64,000 bases of DNA, taken from Melieria omissa (taxonomy: Eukaryota > Arthropoda > Insecta > Diptera > Ulidiidae). Positions within the stretch are counted from its first letter, which is position 1; the number at the start of each line of letters is the position of its first letter. Made by a program: the position numbers and the translations under genes. Below are positions 21,460 through 32,924 of the stretch, piece after piece. The stretch is from assembly GCA_963971225.1 (NCBI GenBank), contig OZ020269.1, positions 84,296,450-84,360,449 of the forward strand, read 5' to 3'. The notes below the pieces were generated by a model. The model was not told the DNA's origin, made no database searches, and worked only from the letters and a program-made list of their open reading frames with translations.

Positions 21460-22722
21460 TCAATTATTCTCATAGTCGTACTGCATAATGATGACGGAAT
21501 TGGAAATGGCGGAGGCAAACATGGAGTAGGCCATTTCGTTATTGAAGTAAAACAAGCCCAGCAGGTTCATTTGTAGTGGATTCCGCGCCAGTTGCAGGCT
21601 AAAATCGTTCAACTACAATGAAAATATAAACTATTAGGTACAACTTAATTTTTTGCCACGACCACCACCTACACTTCGTTCCAGTTTATCGTCGAGTGGC
21701 CACAATGGCAAATGCCGTTCGAGCAGCTCGCCAGCGTAGCGGAAAACGCGCAGCAACTCAAAGATGGCCGCCAAGAATTCGCGCAGATCGAGATAGTACA
21801 GCACCAGAGACACGCCCAGCGCCGCGGCGCCCCAGACACTCAAGTTCAGCACGAGCCGATGGAACCGCACGAACGTGTAACCCAAGTAGACGACGCAGAC
21901 GTTGTACGCGTACACGTTCAGCACCACGCAGCCGCCCTGAATCTCGAACATGTCGTTGATGCGCTGCGCCAGCCGCTGCAGCAGTGCATGCACGGCGGCC
22001 AACTCATCCAACTCGCTGGCCAGCATTCGGCAACGGCGCGCAAAGTGCGCAGCGCGCAGCTGGCGACGATGCTCGCGCGTCACTTCGCCAGCCGCCCTCA
22101 TGATGTCCGCCAGCTGCGCGTTGAGCATGTGCGCGTACATGATGACGCTCTGCACGGCAAAGTAGTAGTGGTTCATGACCACGTAGATCATGTTGGTGAA
22201 CAGCACGCTGGCCGTGATGCTGAGCAGCATGCGCCAGTCGGAGGCGCCGTTGTAGACCTCCAGTATCATGAGCAGCTGCAGCGTGTCCACCGCCATGCCG
22301 GACAGCACGTTGCAGACAATGCGCCGTTCAAAGCGTCGCTTCAGCCGCCGCGGCAATTCGAACAGACCCAAGTAGCGCCGATGTAGCTGATTGAAGTCGC
22401 TAATGACGGCAACGATTTCGTCGCGCTTCAGCCAGCTGAAGAGGACAGTGATGAGAACGAGCAGGACGCGCAGCAAGCGCATGCTGATGTAGACGGTCTG
22501 CAGCAGCTGCTGCGTCTCAGTGTGCTGCAGCAGACGCATGTGCAAGTCGTACAGCCACGGCAGGCTGGCCACGAACAGCGCGTTGACGGCAAAGCTGTAG
22601 AGCGTCACGGCGCGCGTCGTGTAGGCGCGGCCGCTGCGGTAGTCGTACTGGAAGCGCAGCAGCCCCATCAGCAGTGAGTAGTAGTGGTGACAGCCGAGCA
22701 GCCAATACGTAGCGCGTCGCAT
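21460..22722 (-). CDS. Gustatory receptor (Gr2), two exons
   Basis: Member of the same receptor family as Gr1, on the opposite strand and convergent with it. On the minus strand exon 1 runs 22722-21673, the intron 21672-21613 (gtaggt...tgtag, phase 0) and exon 2 21612-21460, giving about 400 residues. The start MRRATYWLLGCHHYY at 22722 aligns with Gr1. An in-frame ATG at 22821 would add 33 residues rich in R, T and S that look unlike a receptor N-terminus. Shared blocks are LLRFQYDYRSGRAYTT, MNHYYFAVQSV, LASELDELAAVH, FEIQGGCVVLNVY, and a final helix ending SVIIMQYDYENN. Exon 2 is 153 bp, exactly as in Gr1, so the pair probably arose by duplication and inversion. No defect seen. Confidence 0.85.
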
Positions 22723-22986
22723 GGTCGTGGCGTGCGTATGGAAAACGCGTCGCGTACTGTGGCGCTCGAGTGGCGAACCGATGGTAGCGACCGAACCGAT
22801 TCGCATCGCTGATAAACGCATTGTGACTTGACATCCAATAGAAAATATTGGAGGTTTCGGCTCGAATACGCTGAAAGAAAATGTCTGTGAAATTGAATAA
22901 AAACAATGTGGACAGTTTTGAACGACTAACTAATTTGTGATTAGTAAGAGAAGAGTAAAAAATATAACAAATTAAAAAGAAAAAAT

Positions 22987-23385
22987 AAAATAAAATAAAT
23001 TCAAATAAAATAAAATAAAATAAAATAAAATAAAATAAAATAAAATAAAATAAAATAAAATAAAATAAAATAAAATACAATAAAATAAAATAAAATAAAA
23101 TAAAATAAAATAAAATAAAATAAAATAAAATAAAATAAAATAAAATAAAATAAAATAAAATAAAATAAAATAAAATAAAATAAAATAAAATAAAATAAAA
23201 TAAAATAAAATAAAATAAAATAAAATAAAATACAATAAAATAAAATAAAATAAAATAAAATAAAATAAAATAAAATAAAATAAAATAAAATAAAATAAAA
23301 TAAAATAAAATAAAATAAAATAAAATAAAATAAATACAAAAAAAAGCAATAAAATAAAATAAAATAAAATAAAAAAAATTAAATA
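22987..23385. repeat. Pentanucleotide TAAAA array
   Basis: Nearly perfect TAAAA units for about 350 bp with a few variants (taaaatacaa near 23076 and 23230), fading out by about 23400. It begins about 265 bp upstream of the Gr2 start codon. The long Phe/Ile/Leu/Tyr frames on the minus strand are repeat artefacts. Confidence 0.95.
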
Positions 23386-23419
23386 AAATACAATACTATA
23401 CAATAATAAACACAAATTA

Positions 23420-25099
23420 AATGTATAAAATAATAATTCAAATGACAAATGATTACATACTTACATACAAAATCAAAAAATAGCAAAGAAAAATAATAAA
23501 ACTGATACAAGGAGCATCGATAACCCAATAAGAATATCTATACAACACTAAATCATGTCAAATGTAGTCATATCTAATGTTGTATGGGAGGTGCTCGTAA
23601 TTTTGCTTCAATTTCATTGAAATTTTGCACAGAAATTTTTTGCTCATACAATAACTGTATACGAAATTTTATTTATGTAGGACTACTTTTTTTCTTTCCG
23701 CTCCAATCAATCATAACAAGTCAATCCATGCAGCGCGTCAAACAATGGACTTATTGAAGATTATTTCCTCTGGGGTATGTGAAATCATTGGTTTATGGGA
23801 ACCAATGGTTTATGGGAACCAGCAGAAAACTTTGGCGTCTTGAAAGACAACATTGTGCGACAACTTTGTAGAGGTACATGGCAAAGTGTTTGAAAATCGA
23901 TATTATATATATTGAAAACCGATATTCTGTTGAAACATTATTGAAACATTAAATTATCTTTCGAATAAGGTCCATTTTCAATTTTAAATTATATCATCTC
24001 AGTTTATTTCAATCTAAAGTTCTACACCTCTAAAAAATATCACTTTTTCTAAACCAAAACAGTAATTTCTCACCTTTTTTATTTACATAAATTCAATTTT
24101 CATATAACGTGCGCTTAATAAAGTAAATGGAGATCTTTTGAACGTCAAATCTATCTATAGATAGAACCATTCTTTTTTTAGAACCATTCATGGAGATCAA
24201 ATTATCTGTTCGTGTTTCTCAAAATTGTTCACGTTAAAAGAGAATTAACGAACAATTTTTTCAATGTATTCATAAGCATTTGTTAGTTGGCGGGTAAAAA
24301 GACTTTCGTTAATTTAATCAAATATACTTTATGCTTTTTCCATATAGTTGTGCCTACAAATATACGATAAGCATATCTGTAGTCATATATCTACAAGCAT
24401 GCATATCTACACATTTCCGCTGACATCGAACTCTAAACTGATTCTGAAATGCGTCCATTAACTATACTGCTGAGCCAAGGAAAACAGAATGACTCTAATG
24501 ACGTTCTAAGGCCCTTTGGAGAAAAAAGAGCTGGCAGATAAACTAGAAAAGAGTGTGGCGGTACTGGACTACTAGTAATTAGAATCGATGATTGAATTAA
24601 TCTATTTGACGTTCAAAAGTCTGGCTGATACTTGACTAACTTGGAGATACCACGAAAAGTGGATTGGTACTACTAACTGTAGAAAAAAATTAGTATTCTT
24701 CGAAATTAATGATTTAATCAATACAAAATTTTAAATGATCGAGATTACACTAATCTGTGGTACACAAAATCAGGTCAAACATCGGATTAAGAAATATGTT
24801 TGAAAAACGTTTGTATCAAATTTTGTTTAATAATAGCATCGTTTAAATAGCATTCGAGAATTGTTAATCGACTATTTAAGACCTCATGTTGGGATGTATG
24901 GATGGATGTGAGAGGAGCCGAGAAAGTGAACTCTAGAAGATCCAAGTCCTTAAGTCTCAAGCTAGGTAGCCCATTGTACATACTTAAGGGCTTAACGTAA
25001 AAGAGGATTATAGAGGAAAAGGAGATGAAGGATACAAGAAAGAGAGAAATAAATAAAGAGATAGGGAGGGATTACTCGTCTTTCTGCTCGAGTAATTCT
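23420..25099. other. Intergenic, no gene recognised
   Basis: AT-rich unique DNA. A 15-bp direct repeat (ggtttatgggaacca) is at 23791-23820. No frame with a domain. Confidence 0.5.
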
Positions 25100-25114
25100 T
25101 GAGTGAATCTTAGA

Positions 25115-25460
25115 AGATGTCACAGGGTAAGAGAATGAACCTCGTCTCTCCTCATAACATCTGAACTCAGAATGCGCAATCTCGGTCTAGCGAAGACGGG
25201 ACATATACAAATAAAATGCTCTATGCAGTCCTGCAGACAAGAAGTGCCCTCGATGATGCCCTTATGGGCCACATGTTGACCCCATAGATTGTGTGCTGTG
25301 ATTAGTCCGACCGTCCTACGAAGATCTTTCCTCCCTAAACTCGGAATACCCCTGCCCTCCTGTTCGGGCATAGCACAAAACCCATGGCAGTCTTACAGCT
25401 TCCCGAAGTAGACCAACGCTCCCTATGTAAACTGTTTACATGAGATTTGATCCAGTCCAG
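25115..25460 (-). mobile_element. LINE 3'-end fragment (RNase H-bearing type), minus strand
   Basis: On the minus strand the frame at 25371-25120 reads GLITAHNLWGQHVAHKGI, then CLQDCIEHFICICPVFARPRLRIL. This is the zinc-binding tail found after the RNase H domain in I/R1-type LINEs (a Cys...HxxCxCP pattern). It is 5' truncated and decayed; upstream frames are broken. The same family recurs on the plus strand at 27790-28850. Confidence 0.6.
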
Positions 25461-26250
25461 GGTTTGGCCCCAAGGGTGTACTCTGTGTACTCTGATCCAC
25501 AGTAAGCTAATTTATTATTATATTATTGGTTACTTTGAACACCGCGTACGCACAAAGTACCACAAAGTACCACCTTAAAGTTTTAAAAACTATACAATCC
25601 AAACAAATTTAATGGACAAAATAATATCAGTGTAGCACTGTTGGCATCGAATGAAAGAAAATAATGTCTTCAATTGAAAACAAACATTAAAAAAAATTAC
25701 TCTCATCATTGCAACTTACAAAATATTTTCTGAAAAAGTAATACTTTCATATTTGTTCCTACAAATTTTTGATTATCAATTCGAAAGCGCTTCAATACAC
25801 TTGTACAAACATAAATATTACATATGTATTTTCCATTAAATTTTAATTATCTCTGTCTATTTCGGCATTCGAAATCCAACAAAAAATTAATTAGTAAAGT
25901 GGACATTGCCGACTTGCCTTCTGATTGATTTGTTCGATCTAAATGTGCGATTGAATATACAGGCGGCCACACATAGAGAATGTGGGTACGTCGACCGGTG
26001 CTACTCATCAGGGAACGGCACTTCAGTAACGCGTCGGCCATGCAACAACACGAAAGCATTGGCGCTGCCACACTGTTTTTTCGACTACATTTTCTGGTCT
26101 AAATTCAGCAATAGAAATTTGATAAAAAAATTTTATAGTAAGTAATGTTTTGGAATATCTGAGAAAGTTTACTGAATGAACATGAGTGATAAAACAGCTG
26201 CCACGCCCACTTAAATCATACAAACACTCTAACAAACACAGCGGCCACCA
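25461..26250. other. Intergenic upstream of Gr3
   Basis: AT-rich with no recognisable gene. It must contain the Gr3 promoter, which I cannot pinpoint. Confidence 0.45.
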
Positions 26251-27471
26251 ATGCACAGCAACGCCAAGCAACGCCTGGACCTAATCACCTTCTGCATTGC
26301 TTTGCTGCTGGGCGCCTCCACAACACGCATCGATTTCGCCACGCAGCGCGTACACGGTGCGCGCTGCTTCGACGTCTACGCGCTCTGCGCGAATGTCATC
26401 GTTGTGGGAAGCATGCCGTGGGCCTTTAGCACCGTCTTCCAGTACATGCCCCGCATGGAGTCCAACGAGGCCGTCGTCTCTGCCGATCGGCTGGCCAGCG
26501 CCATTGGAGCAACGCTGTTCCTGCTGCTGCTAGCAAACCGCTGGCGTCGCGAGCGCCAGCTGCGCGCTGTGGCATTCGATTTGTTTGCACTCGAAGCGCG
26601 CTTCTACACACACCAGCCGCCGCAGGCTGCCATCGAGCGGCGCTTCAACCACATTTACTACGTCAAGTCGTTTGTTGTTGGAGTGCACCTGCTGTCGGTG
26701 GTGTGGAGCTGCCTTAAGCTGTGCGGGAAGGTCAACTGTCAAAGTTTGCTGCTGGCCGCGTACTTCTGTAGCCTGCAGGCCATTTTGCACTACGTGATCT
26801 TTCAGCATTTCGGCTGGCTGTGGCAGGCGGACAAACGCTTTCAGCTGCTCAACGCACCACTGAGGCGCCTAGTGGCCGACCAGGCTTTGGCGCCACTGGC
26901 CGACTTGCGACGCTTGGTGCAGGTGCACTGGCAGCTGACACAGCTGACCGGGCGGCTGCACGAAAGCAGCAAAAACCACTCGATGGCGGTGCTGCTGTGG
27001 CATCTTCTGACCAACATTATGGGCGGCTATCATTCTTTGTTGATGCTCGGTCGCGCAGTGCAGCTCAGCTTCCAGCCGCTCGATGCGCTGTTCGGCGCGG
27101 GCGCGTTCCTCTGCTTCTTTGTGGACATCAATATTTTCTTCTGGCTGTGCGACGACACGGTGGGCGCGCAGCAGGAAGCGGCTCAACTGCTGCAACAGCA
27201 CCAAACCAAGTTGCTCGCGACTGCACAGCTGGAGCGACAGGTGAGCGACACGAAACTGTCCGTACTCTGCTTACACGGAATTTTTCTTCTGCAGGTCGCC
27301 TTGTTCGCCATGCAGCTCAAGCACAATCGGCTTAGCATCGACATGGGCGGCATGATTCAGCTGAATAAAAGTAACGGCTTGCGAATGTGGGTTTACACGG
27401 CGGCACAAATTCTGGTCTTGATGCAGTTTGAGTTGGCGGAACGGCTCCAACACAGCACCGCCTTGTACTGA
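26251..27471 (+). CDS. Gustatory receptor (Gr3), two exons
   Basis: Insect gustatory receptor of a second lineage shared with Gr4-Gr6. The ATG at 26251 opens MHSNAKQRLDLITFCIALLL. Exon 1 is 26251-27240, the intron 27241-27294 (gtgagc...tgcag, phase 0) and exon 2 27295-27471, giving about 388 residues. Landmarks shared with Gr4-Gr6 are GASTTRIDFATQRVHGARC, ANVIVVGSMPW, RWRRERQLRAVAFDLFA, FHLLWQ-like HFGWLWQ, LWHLLTNIMGG, WLCDDTV, LERQ at the splice junction, and a last helix ending ILVLMQFEL. The 54-bp intron keeps the frame and has no stop, so retention would add 18 residues inside the C-terminal region. The gene is GC-rich relative to its flanks. No defect seen; ligand unknown. Confidence 0.85.
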   Translation: MHSNAKQRLDLITFCIALLLGASTTRIDFATQRVHGARCFDVYALCANVIVVGSMPWAFSTVFQYMPRMESNEAVVSADRLASAIGATLFLLLLANRWRRERQLRAVAFDLFALEARFYTHQPPQAAIERRFNHIYYVKSFVVGVHLLSVVWSCLKLCGKVNCQSLLLAAYFCSLQAILHYVIFQHFGWLWQADKRFQLLNAPLRRLVADQALAPLADLRRLVQVHWQLTQLTGRLHESSKNHSMAVLLWHLLTNIMGGYHSLLMLGRAVQLSFQPLDALFGAGAFLCFFVDINIFFWLCDDTVGAQQEAAQLLQQHQTKLLATAQLERQVSDTKLSVLCLHGIFLLQVALFAMQLKHNRLSIDMGGMIQLNKSNGLRMWVYTAAQILVLMQFELAERLQHSTALY

Positions 27472-27789
27472 AGAGGAAGAAGAAGAACATGGAGGCGTTT
27501 TGAGATGGTTGTGAAACAACAAACCGATTTTTAGGAAGTTTAAATACCCAAAATACCTGGTGGGCGCCAGTGCTGCCATCTATCGTCCCCTAAGAGAGAC
27601 ACCTTCGTCTGGTGAGATTTTTTGACTAAGTTACATATCGCAAAAGTTAATATTCCAGGGTTGATTTCTTCGATGAGCGCTTAGTTATTTTTCCCTACTG
27701 GCACTGTGTGGTTGTTGTACAACTGATTGGAGTGTGAAGAATGCGAACTTATTACAAAGTAACGAATTGAACTGAACTAGGTGGACTAG
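27472..27789. other. Spacer after Gr3
   Basis: About 320 bp of unique sequence. No polyadenylation signal or gene stands out. Confidence 0.4.
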
Positions 27790-28850
27790 ACTGAATCTGG
27801 GACATTCAAGCATCCTGATACAGGAAACACCCACACCAGCAAATGTTGATAACATCCCTTAACTTGAATAACAGATCCCTTAACTTGAATAACAGATTCA
27901 CTACCCACATCCCAGTAGAGAAGAATGGATCGAAAACAAGGTATCGACTGAGTATCCTATAGACATCTACACAGAGGGTTCCAAGGTAGATAATAGGGTA
28001 GGTTTTGCAAACTAGGGTCCGACTCTCACTTCGCCTACCTGACTACTGCAGTGTCTTTCAGGCTGAGGTAATGACCATACTGCAGGCCTCGAAGTGGATT
28101 TCTCATAACGATTTACGTAATGTGAACATCATTTACTTAGATAGTCATGCAGCAATCAAGTCTCTTGCTGGTGTATCAACCACATCGAAGCTTGTGTCGG
28201 ATTGGTGACGTTTTCTCAACACTATAGCAAGTGACTCGCGGGTCAACTTCTACTGGGTACTCGCAGGAAACTGCGAGGCCGACGAACTTACAAGATTGGG
28301 AACACTTATCGAGGTGATTTCTCCTTCGCACGCCGTTGGCGTCCTTCTCGCGTCGGTCAGGCACACCTTCAAACAGCGCTATGTCAATGAGGCAAATGAT
28401 CTCTGGGTGGAAGAACAGCATTGCCAGATAAACCTGGTCATTACTTAACAAAAGGCGATCTGGACCTAGGCCGAAATTCCATCAGCACAGTTGTTGCTGT
28501 GCTCACAGGACACTGCCTCATGGGGAGGCACGCTGAAAGACTAGGGTTGCCACACAACGCCTTCTGTCGTGGTTGTCGTTCCGAAGACGAAGAAGAAACT
28601 GTCCGGGACTTTTGTGTCAATCTCCGTCCTTGGCCAGGAGAAGATTACAACTAGTAGGCTCCTCGTTCTTCATTAGTCTAACCGAGCTGTCAACTCTAAA
28701 TATCAGGGAGATAGCGAGGTTCATACTGGAATCTGGTTCCCAGCGCCATGACAGGGGAGTCGCTCCATCCCAACGTGGTATCACAATGAGCCATTTTTTG
28801 TGCTTAAGTGAGCTTTTCAGAAAAAGACTGCCACTACAATCTAAACTAAC
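27790..28850 (+). mobile_element. LINE 3' remnant: RNase H domain and zinc-binding tail
   Basis: Conceptual reading across several frames gives an RNase H-like region (DIYTEGSKVDNRVGF, then AEVMTILQASKW, IIYLDSHAAIKSL, and NCEADELTRLGT). These match the acidic catalytic positions and the end of the RNase H fold in I/R1-group LINEs. Downstream follow VLTGHCLMGRHAERLGLP and FCRGCRSEDEEETV, the typical tail. Stops and frameshifts show it is dead. The endonuclease and reverse transcriptase are absent. Confidence 0.7.
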
Positions 28851-29390
28851 CTAACGAATTGAACTTTATCATGTTGAAGGGATGGGAAAACAATTAGAAG
28901 CAAGAACAAAATTTTACACTTTGGAGAATAGCGAACCCACACCTCTGCAATGGAAGACCAGTCTATACGGCTTAGGCTGTATTAGATTGTCAAGTTGTGT
29001 TAGTTTTTGTTTCAAGTCCAACAGCCCTCCTCGCGAAAATGAGTTTAAACATTGCTTTCTCAAAGATTAACTTTGTTGTTCATATTTTCATTTTAATTCT
29101 ATTCCTTTTTTCATAATCTTAAAATAAATCGTCAAAATTAGTTGTTTTAAATTTGAATTTCAATTAAACTTTTAATATAAATTTTAAACTTTGAACTTTG
29201 AAAACTACCTTCGATTTTGTAACGAAAAGAGTCGCTAAAAACGTCGAAAGACAAAAACCTCCGCCATAGGGAAAAAGAAATCAGAAAACACAATCAGAAA
29301 AGTTACCTAAAACTATGCTATGTTAAAACACCAGTCCACTGATGTGTGTTGTTGAAATGACAACAACATTTTTCGAAGCACACTCCTAAT

Positions 29391-29466
29391 GCCGGCCTCG
29401 ATAGTTCACGACCAGCGCGGTGGCATTTCATCATCAGAGATTCCATGTTCGATTCCTAGTTCGGGC
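29391..29466 (+). other. tRNA-like block upstream of Gr4
   Basis: gccggcctcgatagttcacg begins a 75-bp stretch with a box-B-like tgttcgattcc. Pairing of the arms is poor, so it is at most a tRNA pseudogene or a SINE head. It is present in all three units. Confidence 0.3.
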
Positions 29467-29744
29467 TGTTTAAACAACCATTTACTTCTTCGCTATCCAC
29501 AAGAAGTAGACAAGAATTAAAAGCAACGCACATTGGCCACTAACGTCAACTGTCCATTGACGAATTTTCGATTTGTTGGCTTATTTGATGGCAGATTAAC
29601 TAAAGCAGTTGATTTTTATCAAAGCAATTTCATTGACTTGTGTCAGGTGCAAGTGTGCCCACACCAAAGAAAGATCTCAAACTCACTTCGTGTGCAGCAA
29701 CATAACCTCAACAGTCTATCGTGGATTCTTCAGCGAGCCACATC

Positions 29745-31011
29745 ATGCAGCGCATCAACGTCACACAGCGTCGCCACATCAGCCGCTTCATCGACTGCTT
29801 TGGCTTCTACCTTGCTTTGCTTGTCGGCGCCACCACCATACACATAGACTTCATCCGGCGGAAAGTGCACACCACGCTGCACTACAAGTTGGTCGCTGTC
29901 TGCGCGAATGTCGCCTTCGTGGCCAGCATGCCCTGGTGCTATCGCACCGTCTCTCGCTACTTGCCCAATTTCCAGCCGACGTTGCTGCCCATCAACCGTA
30001 TGGCAGGTTGGTTGAACGGAACGGTGGTGCTGTGGCTACTGGTGTCGCGTTGGTGGCGCGATCGTCGGTTGCGAGCCTTCGCTCTCGAGTTTTTTGCATT
30101 CGACAAGCGCTACAACGATCGACCACGAACGCAGCACGCCGTCATCGAGCAGCATTTCGACGCTATCTTCTATGCGAAGACGTTCACTGTCAGCGTTGTG
30201 TCACTGTACGTGTTCGGCTCCGCCTACCAGGTGACGGGCGGTTTTAGCTTGGACACCATTTTGCTGTCACTATTCTACTACTGCTTCTATTATATTTTGC
30301 ACTGCGTGCAGCTGCAGTACTTCCATCTGCTGTGGTACGTATGCAAACAGTTCTATCTGCTCAATGCGCATCTACGGGAGACACTGCAGCAGTCGCGTCT
30401 GTCTGCAACAGCTGGTCAGCGGGCGGCGGCACTTACGGACTTGCGCGAGCTGACATTGTTGCACTCGCGTCTGGTGCAGCTGCTGCAACATCTCAACGAC
30501 GACAACAAATATCACATGTTGCCGCTGCTGCTGTGGAATCTGACGCACAACGTGCTTCTCGGTTTCAACTTGGTGCGCTTCAGCAAATTATTCGACGACG
30601 CACCAGGCACCGATATGCATACGTGGTTTGGTATGTTCAACGTCGCGATGCTCTTTGTGGACGAAAATCTGTTGTTATGGCTTTGCGACGACACAGTGTG
30701 CGTCCAGAAAGAAACGACACAAATACTCAAGGAGTTCAATGCGCCCCCTTTGACCGATTTGAAGCGACAGGTAATCGGGTTAGAATTAACTGCACTCACT
30801 ATTATTATTTGTTTTTACTAATGACAATCCAATCTTCTTTAAACAGTGTGAACTTTTCGCACTGAAGCTCAAGCTGCGTCAGCCACAAGTCAACTTTAGC
30901 GGCATGTTTGGTCTGAACAAGCAGAGCGCACTGGCCATGTGGGCCTTCATTCTGCAGCACATCCTAATCCTGTTACAATTTAGTTATAACACGCACTTGA
31001 GACATGAATAA
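29745..31011 (+). CDS. Gustatory receptor (Gr4), two exons
   Basis: Seven-transmembrane gustatory receptor, copy A of the triplicated gene. The ATG at 29745 opens MQRINVTQRRHISRF. Exon 1 is 29745-30770, the intron 30771-30846 (gtaatc...aaacag, phase 0) and exon 2 30847-31011, giving about 396 residues. Blocks shared with Gr3, Gr5 and Gr6 are RRKVHTTLHYKL, ANVAFVASMPWCYR, WWRDRRLRA, QLQYFHLLW, LLLWNLTHNVLLGF, LWLCDDTVC, and a C-terminal helix AFILQHILILLQFSY that fits the family's QF-type ending. The intron contains in-frame stops, so correct splicing is required. The upstream sequence is shared with copies B and C, so regulation was probably duplicated too. No disabling change seen. Confidence 0.88.
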
Positions 31012-31302
31012 AGCAGCAACAAACAATCAATTTGCATTTTTTTACAATCTCGCGGTTAGCCGATGTCATAGTTCGAACGAGCATCAAACATAGATTATAT
31101 ATTAACAAATGATTTGAGGGAAGGTGGAAGGATCGGGTCCTTATTGGCATCCTTACAGATGAATGCAGAAGGCTTCACAGCTGCAAAGAGAACTGTGGAA
31201 AGAGCAGCGTCACTACACAGCTGGCAGACCCCATAATTGAAATATGGGGCGAATTGAACTTTCACCTCAACTGCTCACTGGTTGCGAAGCATTTCACAAC
31301 TA

Positions 31303-32116
31303 GGGGAATTCTTTGTAAGGTGCCACTCTTTGTAAGGTGCCACCCCTGCTCGATTTCGATGTTCCAGCAATCCAAGATAAAAAATGCCTATTATCATTTA
31401 AGGTATATATGTCAACATCAATTTTAATGTGGTTTTTGGGGGAACAGACGCAATAACACGGTCTGGGTAAATCAAAGCGTCAAATTTGGTTAAGAAAAAA
31501 CATAAAAATGAAAACTGAAGGTTTTCTTGCGGTGAAAAAGTAACCAAAAACTTATAAAAAACTAAGGTAAATATCAGTGTTGGACTTAGTTTTTAATGGT
31601 TTTTCATAATCCGAAATGATATCCGAGCATATCGTAAAAGGAACAAATTTATACAATGATTTCCAAAATGGCATAAAACTGTAAAGTGCCACCTTTTTTT
31701 CTTTGTAAGGTGCCACCCCCCTTTATTCATTGTTTCGTGGTCCTATATCGGTAAAATGACTTTTTATTGATCGGAATCGTCATTACAATGAATTTAAAGT
31801 GTTCTTAGTAAATTTTTCTCTAATCCTATTATGAGGAATAAATTAGTTCAGTTTTGTTTATTAATTTCCATACAATTATTCATTTTATTCGATACCATTC
31901 AATTGGCATTTTGCTTTCGGTCATTTTCTATTCAATTCAAATTAAATTCAAAAATCTTTCGTAAATTTTCTAAATCATGCATTTTTACTTGAGATTTTTA
32001 CGTTTTTAGCGGTTTTTTAGGGGTGGCACTTTACGTTAAAAAATTTTAGGGTGTCGATTTTGAACACTTTGGGAAATTGGCTGTAAAATGGGGTGGCACC
32101 TTACAAAGAATTCCCC
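31303..32116. mobile_element. 814-bp MITE with GGGGAATTC-type terminal repeats
   Basis: TA at 31301-31302 and 32117-32118 flanks ends reading ggggaattctttgtaaggtg and its inverse. TA duplication points to the Tc1/mariner superfamily. The gtaaggtgccaccc motif recurs inside (near 31319, 31692, and inverted near 32022 and 32090). There is no transposase frame. It is absent from units B and C, so it inserted after the duplications. Confidence 0.8.
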
Positions 32117-32924
32117 TACTTATTTCAGTTTCGGCACGATGATTCAGAATAGCCCGGACTGTCAAGTCAACGAAGGCACAAATAACTTAGGTCTCAAACC
32201 GTATGGAATGCGGTGAATGCTGAAGTGGTAGTCATACACCAGAAGCTGAGGAAGGGGCGTTGCGCTTCCGGCAATATCAGTCGATGTCCAGCAAACGACC
32301 CATAGATGAACGATGACAATATGGCGACAAACTAACTGAACGAAGACAAAGAGGAGAGGCAAGGAGGGCCAAATATGTAAGTGCAGCTTGAGACTAACAG
32401 AGACGGGACGATCGACGAGCCCAGTGCTGAAGTCCACTGTAATGAGTTCTGAATCATTGAAAAGCTTCGATGAGTGAATGTTCTTTTTGTTTTAACAATA
32501 TTGCCTACTCATCCCATATATTTAGTTGCATCTTGCTGTATAACAATATACTTTATTAATAAGATACGACACTTACAAGCTGTTTTCAGCGCTGTCAGCC
32601 TTAGAACATTCTTCCAAAAACAAATACAAGCAACCAGGCTAATCAATCTTGAATGCTTTTGCTTCTCCTTGATGGTTCAAACAAAATAAGTGATGCGAAG
32701 AATAGAATCAAATGTTGGGTGATTACCCCCCCCCAATTATCCCCCCAATCCGAATTCCGATCACTTATCTTAATATATTGAATAAGTATAATTAAATGTA
32801 AAGGATGTAAATGTTTTTACTATTTACATGAGTGTTGGTGACATTAATATTTTTCTATAACCTTAATCGTTAATGATGTTCTCCAAGTGATAATTTTCCT
32901 TACTCTATACTTACGTATGTATAG

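Noticed and set aside
22972..23448. Phe/Ile/Leu/Tyr-rich minus-strand frames
   Set aside because: Translations of the TAAAA array.
29391..29466. Functional tRNA gene upstream of Gr4
   Set aside because: Box B-like sequence is present but acceptor, anticodon and T arms pair poorly, and the copies differ within stems; kept only as a tRNA-like block.
29609..30247. Second-frame open reading over Gr4 (and equivalents over Gr6)
   Set aside because: Alternate-frame reading of receptor codons; the receptor frame has transmembrane segments, conserved splice sites and family motifs.
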